A stretch of DNA of 64,000 nt from Diploscapter coronatus (taxonomy: Eukaryota; Nematoda; Chromadorea; Rhabditida; Rhabditidae). This document shows positions 11,929 through 27,000 of the stretch, one piece after another (within the stretch, counting starts at the first letter, position 1; each line of letters begins with the position of its first letter). The position numbers and the translations under genes are program-made. The DNA is taken from contig OZ038423.1 of NCBI GenBank assembly GCA_964036155.1, forward strand, positions 2,247,249-2,311,248. The letters are read 5' to 3'. The notes beneath the pieces are model-generated. The model did not search any database and had not been told where the DNA came from. It saw only the letters and a list, made by a program, of their open reading frames with translations.

Positions 11929-14334
11929 TTATCATGTAAGTAGTGATTAATCGATTTTCACATATTCAATAGTAGTCGTATGTCTGAAACTGCATTATAC
12001 ATTAGTCGTTACTATGCTTGCAAAAACAATTGCGTTAGATACTTGGCGGCAAAATAATTCAATTCAGGAGTTCATGGAGTGCAGTGCATGAGTATATGAG
12101 TGATAAGCGTAATACTGATATATATCTGGAAATGGTTTGACGCATATATACAAGAAAATAGTTCCTTATATGAAAATCAATAAAATATGCATGAATTCAA
12201 GCTGTAGTTGTCAACATGAAAGATCTAAATTAGATTCAGTCCTAAAATGTGAAAAATTAGGGAAACGAGTAACGACATTAGTTTGTTGATTACCATTTCC
12301 TATTTATACTCTCCTTAAATTTGAAGATTTTCCCATGTAGTAGGAGTGATCGAAAGTCGTTAGAGTTAAATGAAAAATAACAAATTGCTTCAAGTTATGC
12401 AAGAGCAAAAATTCAAATCCACCCACAGATAGGGGAAATTGTTTCGAAATAGATGGTGTTTGAAAAACTGGTTCGACTTGGGATACTGATTTTTAGACGT
12501 GCTGGGAAAAGTCTAATAATAATGTTGACCTCAAAGCTGCAGATTCACACAAAATGAGTGAAAATTTGCAGCACTAATTAAATTACGCATTTCATGTGGC
12601 AAATTTGCGTGCTTGTTCTGGAAGCAATGGTAATTGGGACGAATAGGTTAATTAGTCATTGAATTTTACCCAAAACATGATATATACGAAAATAACGATG
12701 CTTTATTTTTACATCAAAACAATTGACTCATAGGAAAGGTTGAAAATTGAGATAATTTTGAATATAGTTTGACCCACTGAACGAAAGACTTCCCATGGAA
12801 TCACAATTAGAAACCCGCAGCTTGATAACGCTATTTTGAAACATAAATCTAGAAACCAATATTCTTAAATAAAGTAAGAGAAAATCATAGCTACAAAGGC
12901 CTGTGTACTGCGCCTTGTGAGTCAAAATCCCGCTTCCAGTCCATATAATTCCACGATGTAATTATTCTTTTTTCCGTCCGATTATGCGCACCAAGCAGTT
13001 CCCATTTCAACATTGGTATGTGCCACAAGGTACAGATTATTACATATTGCCTTCAAGAATGTAATTTATTATACATGAAACAAATTTATAGCTAACGTTT
13101 TCCTGATTTGATTGATATGAATTGAACGTTCACATTTTGCCGAGTTTATTGGATGTAGAGCAAGTTCTTAATCTTTTGTTATGTACATAAGTCCAATTAG
13201 ATTTTCAATCATATTATATCTCGAGATTTTCGATAGATATTTGTTTATTGGATCAATCCCTGATGATGATACTACGTGTTTCTAGTGAAACACTAGTTTC
13301 ATTTTCATTGAAATATATTATTCTGTCCATATTTTTAGATCACAATATTTCATACTTATGCAAAATTTGCACAAGAATTTGACAGATTAATCATTGAAAC
13401 ATAAATTTTTTTGGAACCCTTCAGGAGCATAACACGTGGACGTCACAATGCCAATTTGCTCGGTGAATCGACTCCCTTGTGGCATATTCTTGCATATTCG
13501 AATTCGTGCAATTCGGGAAATGATAAATGGAACACCTTTTGCCTAGCCACTTCAAACCCTTTGTCTTCTTGTTCAAGAACAAATAATCTTTGGTTTCTTA
13601 TGAACTTTAATATTTTTTAGTTTCTTTCTTGCAAATGAATGCAATTTCAGTCAAAAACTCAATGTATTTATTCGTTTTTGTTCTTCAAAATAACAATCAT
13701 GAAAAATACCCGACGACACAATTTGCACACGAAATCAGAAACACTGATTTTCAAGAGAAATACCGTACCTTAGAAAATTGAAATCGCTTTTGTGCAATGC
13801 GAAAAGCACTCACAAATCACAGATTGTAAAGAGAGATCTGCAGGGGTTTGATTAGAGGGAAATGATATCATCGACTGCTGTTTTTCTGAAGATAAACTCT
13901 TCTTGCTTATCTCGCCAACGATATCATTATGATTTATATACAGAGAATAAAACAAGATTATTAAACTGCACTTCAAAAGTCAACTTATAGAAATGCATCC
14001 TCTGCCGAAGAGCGTTCCGTCATTAGGATCGAGTCGGTGAAAAATTCGGCGGACAGATCTAAAAATTGGGTTGTTAATGGCACTTCAATCACTCGAAATA
14101 TTGGAATGTCGATATTTAATTAACCACCAATTTAAAATGATCTTTCCCAACTAATACGCATAATTTTCAAAGGGAAATTTGAAACAAGCAAGCTTTCAAG
14201 CCATGCAAATTGGTGTGGGAAAAGAACTCTTTCTCTACCACCTCTCATTCTATTTTACAAGGCTTGAGGGCTTGAAAGCTTGTATTTCCTAAGTGTTTTT
14301 TTCAAAACTGTTATCTAGACTAGAAAATTAAATG
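11929..14334. other. Gene-free stretch between receptor genes
   Basis: About 2.4 kb, AT-rich. Scattered short open frames, the longest near 13411-13620, have no splice partners or recognisable motifs. It contains a 14-bp inverted repeat just upstream of the next gene's 3' end, listed separately. Confidence 0.5.
14189..14282. repeat. 14-bp perfect inverted repeat
   Basis: The arm at 14189-14202 is the exact reverse complement of 14269-14282, with a 66-bp spacer. It lies just beyond the stop codon of the minus-strand GPCR, so it may fold in that gene's 3' UTR or be a remnant of a foldback element. Confidence 0.7.
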
Positions 14335-17300
14335 TTAATTAGCACCTTCAGGCACGACTGAGTTAGCGTTATTGTTGTTATTGATGCGTAAGAGGGTCTG
14401 AGACTTCGAGTTGATCGTCACCGACTCCGAAAGATGGTATTTGTTTAATCCATAGCTTCGGGATATGCATTGAGGTAGGAGACATTTCGCGAATTCGGCT
14501 AGACGGCTGAAAATTGTTGCAATACAAGTCTAAAATTGTATGGATTTTCAATTTTTTTTGCCAAAATAACAAAGGTTCAGGTGTTCTTGTTCCAATTAAA
14601 AATTTCATTATTTTAATTTTTTCTGATTTAAAGCCTTAAAAGTTTATACATATATTTGACCCTTTTCACTCTCTACAAATTTCCAGCCTATTTTTGTAAT
14701 TTTCAAACTCATACCCCTCATAAAATATGAACGATTCTCATTTCAAATATAAAGATCGCATTTTTGCTCAAGTTCATGCTTTTGAGTCTAGATGCACTCA
14801 GCTTCCAAGAACATTCATATTCTCCTCATTTATATGCTCGAGTCAATATACATATGCGAATGAATGGGATTTTTAATGAACGCATCGAATATATACATTC
14901 ATGTCATATCTATTAAAATAGGTACGAAAAATTCGGTCATTGAGGACTAGAGAATGCATAGAAAATGCCCTAACTCTCTTCATAGACACAATATTTCATC
15001 GGGCGCATGAAAGAAAGTTCGTAAAACCTGGATGCCTCACTATGCTGAATAGCCGCTTTTTGCGCGTTGATATAGATAAGTACGGGAAATTTTACCTTTG
15101 CACCATTTTACGGAAGTTCTTTGAAAGGGCGAGATAGACGAAAAACGACAAGCTCATGTTGCACAGCCCCAAGAATACGCCTGAATGCCAATTAGGTAAA
15201 CTATACAAAATGGCTACTTAAAATTGCAATTTCTTAATTTCTTTAGAATACGTGACCTCAGAAAAACGTTTTTTTGCAGGACATTTAATTTTTATTTTAG
15301 ATTTGGGTCATAAAAATTGATTTCCTCCATCACTTTAGAGTAGAAAAAGTTATTTTCCTGTAAAAATTTGACTGAGGGAGCCTCATTTCGAAAATTTATG
15401 CTAAAAACGTTTTTGTCGGACCCTATATGTTCTTTTGATTAGGATGAAACATCTTAATTTTTCATCATTTATTCACTGAATAAAAATTCTCATGCTAAAA
15501 TCCGCTAAAAGAACGCTGACATTCATGACTTTGACCCTCAAAAAATTTCGGATGTTTTGCAAAGAAACGAATTTTTGCAAAGTGTTGATCTTCAAAAGCT
15601 AATTTAATGTGAAATTACCTATGGTATGCCAAATGCAAACTGCAGTTTCGTTGATGGCCAGGGGACCGGCGATAGACGCGTATAGCATCACGGGTACGGG
15701 TGGAAGCTCGGCGATTAGCTAAACTTTGATCATTTGGATACATTCTTCAACAAATTATATTTTAACTATAGATCGAATTGAATCTATAGTTATTTTTTAA
15801 CTTTGACTATTTTGAAACCAACTTTCATACGTAAACTATGGAATTTATAACTACTTCTTTTACTACAGAACTAGATTTCTTTGAACGTTAAACTTTTTCA
15901 GGAACTTTGTAATAAACTTTAGCCAATAGTTTAGAGTTTACCTGCAAACCCGTAGTTATGAGCGTGATCCTCGTCACGCATCGCTTTTCGTTTCTGAAAT
16001 ACAGGGACTATAATTTGCAGAAAATCGTTAAGTTCTTACGAAAAATGCTTGGTATGTGGGAAGTCGGGCTTTCGAATGACGAGCCGCCAAAATATGGCTC
16101 CGGTCATGAAAATTAGAAGGCTCATGGGGATGACAATCGCCAGCAGCAGATTGGCAATCGTGTGTATTTTCTCGAACACGATCACGTGGTCCTCTTAAAG
16201 AAATTAGTTTTCTTTTTTTAATGCTACCCTTGAAATTTTTAAAACTAAAACTCACAAAATTTCGGATTTTATAATCATGGAATTATATGCGTTTCAAGAA
16301 AATACCTATATTTCGATGTTTCATAAAAATAAATTGCTTCATAGTGCGATTGAATCTGTAGCTACAAAATTTCAGTCAATAGGCCGTTTCTATGAAACAT
16401 GACAACATACTCTTTTAGCTGATTCTGATAATTATCAGTCAAAAAATCCCTAAACTCACCTAACGATGATTCAATGACGAGGTGATGCTTCCCGCACTGC
16501 TTCTGGAGTTTCGCAACCCGATTCAGAGGGTAGATAATCGGAATGAGCAGTCCGGCCAGGCCGATAACGATGTAACTTCGCCAAAGGTTCTTCTTCGTGC
16601 AGATAGATTTCGACTGGGAGGGATGGATCACGTGCAAGTAGCACTCGCTCGTCATCAGGACGGTTAGCCTGAAAGTGGATTATTTTAGGTTATTATTGCT
16701 ATTGATCTCATTATTTGAGGGACTTATTTAAATTTTAGGACTTTCAGGCAAAAAATAAATGCAATGCATGATAATAACATTTCAACTTTTGACCGTTATT
16801 ATGAAACTTATTCTAATGGACAAATTTGGAAGCATGAACTTTGTCCAAAATTAGCTGCCTTGAGTTAACTCTAGGTTAATTTTAGTGGCTTCCTTATTTC
16901 CAATTAGTCTGAAGCTACAATTCTTTGAGCTCATTTCGCATTGTTTTGAAGTTTCTGGGAAGGCTAGACAATATTTTTACATGTCACATGATACTTAATC
17001 GGAAGTGGTATAATTTAAATTGGATAATTCGATAATTGAATTACTTACGTAAATTCACGAAAGATGTAACGTTTTGCGTATTATAAAATTTCTACCATGC
17101 CCTTTCTAGGGAAATTTTAAAGCTAAAATGCTCGCAGGTACCAAAAATCACACCTGCGCCTGTCTGGTTTTCAAAATCCATACCTGTACTTTGCCTGTGA
17201 GAATCCGTTTTATTAAATATGAAGTAAATCATACGGTTTTAAAATATCCAAATTTGAAATAACTTACCACATAGCGCAAAATCCGAACACGTTGACGAAA

Positions 17301-18084
17301 TAGATTTGATATGGGAAATAGTCCCAGTACTTGTGGTCCGTGTCTGAACCGGGCTCCCAAACCTTGATGAACCGAAGAGCTTGTGGAAGCAGGAATAACA
17401 TCGCCAGGGAGTTCATCAGCTGAAATTGCGCAGGGTTCATGGAAAGTCTTATAAAATGAGTATTTTTTATTTGCTGCCAGATGTTTTGTTCCAGCTTCAA
17501 AGTAAAAAAGTATATGTTCCATGAAAAATCTCATGCTTTCGCATACTCCAAGCTTTATTATTAGTTCCTCTGCTTCTGTCAATACGATAAAAATGTTATG
17601 TTTCAAGAAATATCATATGATGCGCCAAAATTTATTCTTTATTGGGCAGTTCTTGCTGATTGTGAGCTATGAAATGACAAATTTCGTATTCCACTTTCAA
17701 GCCATCTGACACTTCTAAGAATAATAATCAGCCTAAAATTACCAATTTGGTGGAGAGCATTCTGATCGCGATGTAGAATCGGATTTGATCGGAGTTGTAA
17801 ATTGCAATATTGATAACGTTGCCGAAAAGTGCCAGCATGAAGACGAACAGGAACCCCTGACCCATCAGAGCCGAGTAGATCTCTCGCTCTTCGCAAGGGG
17901 TTATCTGCAAATTGAATATGTGAAACATATTACAGATGTTCAGAAATTGCTATATTTTTGATCGGCCTCTCGAATACACAAATAGTATCCATATTTAAAA
18001 TAAAGCTCATACCCTGCTCCCACCACATAGGCTATTGAACAGATCTTCGAAGCTGATCTGCGATGATGCGTTGATGTGCTTCAT
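14335..18084 (-). CDS. Rhodopsin-type GPCR, peptide-receptor-like
   Basis: Nine exons: 18084-18013, 17904-17743, 17419-17268, 16668-16460, 16193-16040, 15993-15942, 15718-15619, 15180-15096, 14506-14335. All phases join, giving about 385 aa. TM1 reads FLFVFMLALFGNVINIAIYN with the GN pair typical of class A. TM2-TM3 follow around LMNSLAMLFLLP and FVNVFGFCAM. The DRY position reads SECYLHVIHP, an unusual substitution. Cys residues in the TM2-3 and TM4-5 loops could form the usual disulfide. TM6 contains ELPPVPVMLYASIAGP, and TM7 ends NMSLSFFVYLALSKNFRKM. The tail is polar and ends with an Asn-rich run. The overall look is that of nematode FMRFamide/peptide-type orphan receptors, but I cannot name the ligand. 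TTTCAG abuts the start codon, which suggests spliced-leader addition. Confidence 0.82.
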
Positions 18085-18090
18085 CTGAAA
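18085..18090 (-). promoter_or_regulatory. Probable SL trans-splice acceptor for the GPCR
   Basis: On the minus strand TTTCAG runs directly into the ATG of the GPCR. Either a spliced leader is joined here, leaving no 5' UTR, or an undetected upstream exon exists. Confidence 0.45.
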
Positions 18091-21000
18091 ATTTAGAATA
18101 AAATTAAAAATTGACTATATATCAAGATAAGTTCAGTATTATGATCATAATATTATGCCAACACAAGATGACAAATCAAGACTCTACAAGCTATGCTAAA
18201 GAAAATTAACCTTGTGAACGCACTATATCGGGGAGTTTCTAGTGAGTAATGTAAGTCAAAGATAACGAGATATTCAGGAAATTTGCACATTATTTATTCA
18301 ATTTAAAATGTGACTAGGATGATTACACACTTGGTGATGAGTCAATTATAGAGACAAGCCTAATGAATTTAGGGAAAAGGATAAATGGGGAAGTCTATCA
18401 TTCATGCCTGAGTCAAAAACGGCGAAAAATAGATTTGGAAGGAGGCAATTTGAACGAAAAGCTAGAAAATTTTTACCTAGCCTAAATATTAGGCAAAGCT
18501 TGTTAATGTCATACTTATAAACAGGGTGTAATTTTAGAAGGAAGTAAGATGTTTTTATTGCTGCCATAAGATTAAGATGAATGTCCAGCAATTTTATAGA
18601 CACTTTTATTGTAGGTTTTATGATGATAAAAATGGATTATTCTTCTAGAGTAAAGTCAAACAGTCGCAATTCTAACGCATTCTCAAGCTTCATGGCGATT
18701 CTCATAACTTCAAAGCCCAACGTAAAAGTTTCCCGTTAGAGAGGGTAGGCGGAGTCAAAATGGGGCAAAATAGGGATGATGTTCCGGGAATTTCACCACA
18801 GCATTTCCCGGACAAGATTAGCAAATTAGGCAAAATTTTGGCGTTCGAAGAGTGGATTACCTTCAAAAGCGGAGGGAAAGTGATTTCCAATTTGCAGCAA
18901 AGTTTGCTCGAAATATCCCGTATTTTGTGCTTGATGAGTGATTAGAAAAGATATATGAGTTGTGTAGTTTGTATATCAGATATGCCGAGGATATTTGGAT
19001 TATATATTGCGCATGATAGGCATTAACATAGGTTCTGATGATACGATAAGGAAGTGATAGCTTATGATGAAGTGAAAAATTAAGATATGGCGAAATAGCC
19101 AATGATAGATATCAATACCAAAGCACCGAAGGCAATAATAGTTATTTAAAAAAAAAAAAAAAGTTGAAATCGAGATCAAACTGAATTACATATATTATCC
19201 ATGAAGAAATACCTAATCTAATAAGGAAGAATCGTGAATTTGTGAATTGAAGAATGAAATATTCGATTAATATGCTTCTTCGTGTGTCAAAATATGAAAA
19301 TACGCGTTGCTTTCGGCGTGAAATTTCAATTTTCAGTGTGGAAAACGCAATTACGCCTGTCGTCGTGAACCTTTCAGGAGTCAATGGAAAAAATGAAAAC
19401 GACTTCATCGGAATTTCAACGATCAAAATATGAGCGCATAGGAAAGTATCAAAGTCAAAAGAGAATCTCACGCAAATCATTTGGATAAAAACCGAATTTT
19501 CGAAAAATGACCGAAATTTATTGTCCAAATATACCTATTTTATTAGTAGAATGTATGGAATTTGAGTAATTTCTTCCCAAACTTCTTTTCGCTAATAATT
19601 CTTGGGAACAAAACACTTCCTTAAATTAATCTCCCGAACCCCCGAATTGCTGAAAGAGGGCAAAAATCTCAAACTCGTATACATCTTCATTAGTAGCAAA
19701 TAAGAAAACATTTACAATTAGATAGAAGGTCCTCTCTGTCAAAAGTAAGCAGTTCTCTGAACGAAGGAAGAGGCCCGAAAAAGTCACGAAAGGGAGGAGC
19801 GAAGGAGTAAATTGCATTCGACGTGTTATCCCCGAGAACTACAAATTGTAAATTCGAGCGAGTTTTATTCAGAAGAACAAAAGTAAATACGTTTTTAGAG
19901 ATAGTCTGGAAAAGGCCAAAACTACGAAGATGTGTGGAGAAACATTATGTTTACCTGTCTATACTTTTTGCTTGTGGACTACGACGCTACAATGTTATGA
20001 TTTTTTGCAATATTTCGTTTTAATTAAGAGAGCACATTCTAATTTTACTGGAACTTATAAAAGTGCATAAAGTGAACCCTCTAAATTTTAATTTTACTGA
20101 CATTTTTGGGCCCTACGTTAAATTATTTTCCGATTTAGGATAGGTGATGTATTTTGAGTGCGCTTGAGGCTTAAATAATTTATAATTTCATTATTACCAG
20201 GGCTCAAGATAAAAAATCCCAAGGTTCAAGACTTATGATTATAGTCTGCTCTTTTTCAGAAGTTGTGATTTATGTAGACTTTAAAGATTGTCTTAGATAA
20301 TCAGAAGTTCTATGCATTTTTAAAAATTACATGTCTATAAGCTCAGAGACTAGATGAATTTTATAAAACGTCTGAGAGTGGAAAAAAACAAAATTGTCAT
20401 TTTCATACGTGTCTAGATTTTCATTGAAACATACCCGAGAACTTTCTAATACCCATAAAACCTAATTCGTGGTTAGTAGTTTGGAATGAAAATGGCTAAT
20501 AACTTCCTAAGAAAAATGTTCCAATATGCTGCAAATCTAGATTTGTACTCTGCTAAGAAAGCTTATTTGGGTGCAGAATCGTGTATATATTTTCGAGCAC
20601 AAAATCCCTATTTTACTCAAAAACGTCTGCAAATTAATCACCACGATAAATCCTGTTTACTCTCGAAATAATTACTATCATCCAGTCGTACGAAAAATGC
20701 GTCTAGCAACGCGTGAAACACAAAGGTAAAATATGATATAGTTTAGTCCCAAAATGGTTTCAATAAATTACCGCTTGCGTGTTAGACTACTTGCTGAAAT
20801 TACGGGTTAACTAGTGAATTCCATGATAATATTATCATTCAATGATAAATAACGATGGCCTGAGACCGGATGGGATAATTTAAAGTTATCTAAAGAAGGA
20901 AGTAATCTTTTAAACTTCGTACTATCGTGGGTAAGCTGCAATTTCAGAAAAAGTTGGGCTGGAACATTCACCTTATGTGAATGTTTAAATTATGGAAAGA

Positions 21001-24000
21001 GCAGTTTTTAATCACACGTTGAAAGATAAACCTTGAAACCAGAATGAATAGAAAAAATTCAGACGAAATGAGCTTTTACCCACGATGTCAAGTCAGATTT
21101 TGAGAATCAGTGTCAAAAACCAAGCTCAATTTCATTATTGAGGGTGCAGAAGTCCAGGCTAATGATGAAGCATAGACTCGAAAAACAGATTGAATATTTT
21201 ATGAAGATGATGATTTTTTGAAACAAACATGAAAAGTTGCTAGGCAAAGGGTTGGAAAATGAGCGAAGTTTTGGATAAGCTAAAATTTTGAGGGGTTAGA
21301 AAGAAATGATCAGATTTAAGGAACTTTCGGAAATTGTCATTGTTGGTCTTGAGATGATGCAGAATTTGAATAGATTTTCTTGAATTCTCAAATCTCGAAA
21401 AGTTAAATGTTCTTTTAGAAAGTCGCGTGCAAATTTTTGATTCAATTATTCAATTAGCACTACAATGAACTTGCAACGTCATATTTGAAGCAAAAAATCG
21501 AATAATAACGAAAAATATTCACAGAAAAACATAATAACAATCTTGAAATAAGTTCATCAGAAGAAATTGCACTTTCTGAAATAGGTTAATCAAAATTTAG
21601 GGCCTATGTTAAAGTGAAATAATGTTGTTTAAAAAACTCAAAAACAAAGGAAGACAAGTTCAATACATTTCTGTTGAAGTATGAAAATTTTCTAATAGAG
21701 GATGGAATCACTTTCTAATGTTTCGTAACATTCTCATTCTTTGTGGTTGTGTGTAGGAGAAAAGAAAGACGACGGAGACGCGCAATATGCCAAATACAGA
21801 TGGAAGGCATTGGGAAAGCATGGGAAGGGATGAGATAAGTGAGAAATGGGAATGAAATGGAAAGAGAACGAGGAGGGTGCTGGCCAAACAGTTAATCAAG
21901 CAGAAGATGCTAGAATTGTGATCCTGATGGACTTGGATTTTTAAATAATAAAAATTAGCCTGGATTTTACTGAACCTAGATAATTAGTAAAATTAGGATA
22001 GTTATTGGAGCTATTTGAGAGATAGAGCTAATTTCGTTGTGGAAAATGATTCGGAATTAACCTCGGTTTTATCTATTAAATTTTTTTTCAAAATTTGAGG
22101 TACGTGAAATTAGGATAACTATGGTGGGATAGAGCTAATATGTCAGCGAAGAAATGATGATTCCAATGATCATTTTTACGTCATGACAGATTTTGAGGGT
22201 CAACTATAAATGAGTTTAGATCAGATTTCAAAGTTCGAAAGGACGTATAACGATATGACGCTAAACGAACACAATTTAGAGCAAAGAATATAATAATAAT
22301 ATCCCTCATCCAATTAGTGTCAAAGTTGTGTGTTCTCGCTCGTAGCAAAATTTCTAACAAAAAGCCTAAATCATCTCTGGAATCGTTGAAATGCCGGTTT
22401 GATATTCCATAGAACCGATATCGAACTATGGCAGTATGAATTAAACTTCATCAACCATCCATTAAAAACTGATTCAAATTATTGAAATTTAACCGATGGT
22501 TATGATAGGTGTCTCATATTATGCAAGAAAAACACCTGAACAATTCATGCGTTTGTTGAAATCTTCTCGATTATGGTAGATCTAGTTTCTATTTGTCATG
22601 AAGTATCACTTTCTCGTCCTATCGTTATTCAGGATGTGCACAAAAAGTCGTCGGAGCATGGAACAATCAGATTAGATAAACCGAATGAGAAAGAACGGAT
22701 GGGGAAAGTAATTTGAATAGCGTGATGCTAACGCTTATTTGTGGAAATCGAACAAATAGGAGAAAAGCACAAAGTCTATTTTTTAGAATAGTAAAGTTAT
22801 ATAAAGCGGCAACAATTTCAATATGCTGGTTTCGAAGTTAAGTTGCTATTTCATGAGGTTGGAGTTGACAATAAATTAAATGATAGAGCGAAGTCTAATT
22901 AGGAAAATAGGAGTAGAGTTAAATGAAGTGGAATAACTTCAATATAAAGTTGCTGGGGTGGATTAGAAACTTCATGAAATTGAAGCTAACAATAAGTTTA
23001 TACTATCAGTGGTAGCAACTCCAATTTCAACTTACGAATTTTTATAATAATATAATAAGTTCGAGAAGCTATTTTAGTCAATTCCAAGAATAAGATAAGG
23101 CGCAAAGTCTATATACGAACGGGCGGGGGTAAATTAGCTAGGAACATCCTCCTAATATTGAATCATCCCACTTAGCGATTTGACTAATTTATCAAAATAG
23201 TCTTCATGGGAAATGGATAAGCTAAAGAAGCTACTCAGAAATTCAGGTTCACTTTTAGTTATTCTTCACTTTGTTGGAATACGGTAAAACTAAGGGTTGC
23301 TTTTCCAGTTTTCCAAGCCACTTCTTCATAAATCTAGATTTCGAACCACTCAAATTTAACTGAACGGTCTCCAATAATCCTAATTGAAGTTTCGTCTTCT
23401 AGAATAAAATGAGAAAAACTTAAACCCAATTTTTGGACCCGATTTTTTAATTCGAGACTATTTCCCGGAAATAGTTGTGACCTGGAAAAATTCTGGAAGA
23501 CTTGAAAGTCTGCGTTCCCGAAAGTTTGTCCCAGACATTTCAGGGCCCAGAAGCTATTCATCTAATTCTCCCCTGGGAAATATTCGGATATTCCTTCATT
23601 TTGTTCGTCCAGGCTCTGCCCCCGTGCATCAGGTACTTTTTGCCATGTTCTCCTCCAGTTTTCCCAGGATGATTACCATAAAATTCGGCAAAAAATGAAC
23701 CCAATTTACGCAAATTCGCCATATTTCATTTATTTTTGAGCGTCATCGAAAATGATTCTGTTTTTCTGCAAAATTACTTGAAAAATCGAAAACACCTATG
23801 TGTTTGCAGCTAATTTTGAAACTAGACACTCGCTACTTCAAAAATGTACTTGAAAATGCAAATCGAATGAGACAAAACGCGGATATTTTGGTTCCGGATT
23901 GGAGACAAAAATTGGAGTGGAAATTGAAAAGGAGCATATTTGACGTTAGGACTGAATTGTGCGCGGTCCACATCAATTATAAATGGAGCAACGGGCTTGA

Positions 24001-27000
24001 AAAATTAATTTGGAACAAAACATGTGAAAGGCAAAAGATTGATCATTTTCAGAGAATGCATACTTCAAATTAAATTAATATATCATAAATTTCGTAGGTG
24101 GATAGGATCAAGTGTTTTCTTTTTTGAAAATATTACGTGCAACCTAAAATATTTTCTCAGATTATAATTATAGATATTGCAACAAACCAACATTTCTGAC
24201 TTTTAATAACTAACAAAAAATTGATTTCTATTTTCAACGCGGAAGTATCGGATGCTGTGATTCTGAAGATAGGTTTTATCAAACAAACTAGAAACTTCGA
24301 GTTTCTTCTGAAGCTTATCATTACGCAAGGCTAATTCTTAGAATGAACATAGCAAAAAATGATGGTCTATATTTAGAAGCTATTCTTTATACGTAGTACA
24401 ATAGGCCTAAAAATATTGTTCTTTAAACAGAAGAACTTTCATGGCATTCAAATCTCAAATACCTAAGTCTGAATGAAAAATGAGTTTAAAACTTAAATTT
24501 TCAGGTACCAGGTAAAAGATTTTCTAATAAACTTTCAATTCACCGTATTTTTAAATCTTAGAGTATTTTGGGATCTCACGTTCTTGTTCCGTCATAAAAT
24601 ACAAGTTAGCTATCTTTTAATAGAAATGTTGGTTCTACGTTTCTGAAATTTCCTCTTGTAAAAGTTTACTAAAGTTCAAATTTGCATACTGGTCAATTAT
24701 CATATCATACATTTATCACCTGTTCTCCAAAAGGTAGCAATGATAATAAGGAAAAGAGCGCGCCGACCTTCAAAAATCCCCTAATTACAATTGGAAGTTT
24801 AGATGAAAATAACTGGTAGGTTTTCATTTTTGCAGGCTAGAAAAATAGTAAAAGTGGATAATTTCCAAGAGAAAATAAGACTTGACGTATTTTGCTCAAG
24901 ATACCTAGTCTTCAAAAATCTCCAAATTTTCAGTGATCACATCAACAAAATTTTTCTTCTAGTAAAGAAGGATTAAAATTTTGCTGATACCGTAGGGTTT
25001 TATGAAATAATAAAAACTGAGGGTATGAAATTTGTGGAGAATGATGAGATACATTTAGGTGATATCTCAAAATAACGCTGTCTTGCCCTCAAATTCTATT
25101 GATAAAAAGTCGGAAGCGTACATATAACATGTGTGTAATGCACCTTTAGTCCTGATATTTCGGATTTCCTCATCATTTATCAAACAACAAAGAGTTGAGA
25201 TTTTCACTTCCACTAAAGAAGACACCAGTAAATTTAGTATCAAAAGAGATGCACGAGGTTAGGTTGAATCGGATATTTGAAGGGTATTTTGAGAGATTTG
25301 ATGAAATTTTTTACATATTATCGAATGTTAGATACACTTTTAGGAATTCCAACAATGGTTGCATGCTTAGTAATGGATCTAACTTTAAATAGTTTAGAAA
25401 AATAAGTAAAGACAAAAATGATATATGTTGTAAGAGATCAGAAATACTAATCGTGATCATTAAAATTAATCCTCGACAGTTTGTCAAAACTAGAATAGAC
25501 TAAAATCGGACAGAGTATAAAGCTGACTCAGGCAGGGTAATCTACTCTGAACGCGAAAGAATAAATACGTGCAATTTTCTACGCAAATTCGTCGACTCTC
25601 AGATAAGGACAGAGGTTGCTCGAAATTGCTGTAAAACTAAGACAAAGTTGCGAGTTTAGCCGGGAATATTTGAATAAAAAATAGGAGAGCGAGACTAGAG
25701 ACTAGATATTTTTCTTAACCTTTAGTTTAGCTGAGATTATGAATTTTTAATAAAGTGACTCGGGGTTAGTAAGCTTGCAAAATAGGTGAATAAGTAAAAG
25801 AAGACGTTCACATGATGCTATATTCTGCCAGGCATTTGAAAAATTTCTAGGTAAACCTGAATTTTTGAGAATTCAGTTCATTTATATCGTCCAAAATATG
25901 ATAATGGTAGAAAGTTTTCAGATAATTTTTAATCGAAAAATTTCTAGCCTCTTATCGCGAAATATAGTAAGCAGACAATAACAAAAGTTAGAATTTTCTG
26001 CAGAAATTGCAAAACTAGAGAATTATTATTATTATAAGTGAAAAACTAGACGGAAGTAATTATAGGATCAAAATATAAAAATTGGAAACTTTGCGTCAAT
26101 ATCTTTCATAATGACGAAAAATACCAGAGTAATCAACCCCGCCCAAAATTCAGAAATTTTCAGCCAAATTTAAATAATTCTCGCAAAATGCTAATCTATA
26201 TGCACTAGACGGGATTAGAACGCTGATTTAGAGTTTTGGAGAACCACTTTGGGAAAAATAAAAGAAGTACCCTTGAAAACAAGGAATTTTAGAAATTCGT
26301 CATTATAATGAAATAAAATAGAAAATTGAAATACAAATATGGCTGGGATTAAAAGTTCCAGAACCATGTTAAACCAAAACTTGAACTTACTGAGCTATCC
26401 AGACTATCGTCAATCGAGTCCATGTAGCTAGCCAAAGACATGTTGGAAGATAGCTGAAAATCTTTGATTATTCTCAAATTAACAGTGAACTTATGAATAA
26501 CTAACTTCGAAATAAGCTCGATCTGATATAATGAACTCCCACATTCTAATAAAGAGCATATGCAATTTAATTTGGAGTACATAATGAGTGGTTATAGCAA
26601 TTCTCGAAAATTAAGGAAAAATCATTGGCAGAGATTTTTGTAAAATGCGTGGTTTAGGTCGAATGTTTACCTAAAAATTTAAGCTAGAGAATTTTGGCAT
26701 TTAGAAAGTTTACAGACGCTATTAACCTGAGATTTTCCATTATCTAATTATCAGGTTAAAAATGCCGATCTCTAGAAGGAAAAATTTGCTAGACAGAAAA
26801 TACTACGGTTAAGAAGTCTAAGCCGTTTTTTACCTGACAAAAAATGTTCAAGTTATCTAATTTTAAATTATTAAACCGGAAATACTTGGGTGGATCTGGA
26901 GCAAAAACCATGGGAAAATCTCGCTTGTTGATAAAAAAAAAATCCAAATCATTTTTAGGCCACTTTTACTTTTAGCTCAACAAAAATCGCCAAATTCTAA

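Noticed and set aside
19142..19528. Phe-rich minus-strand frame of 128 codons
   Set aside because: Composition follows poly-A/T runs at its ends; no motif, splice site or related sequence.
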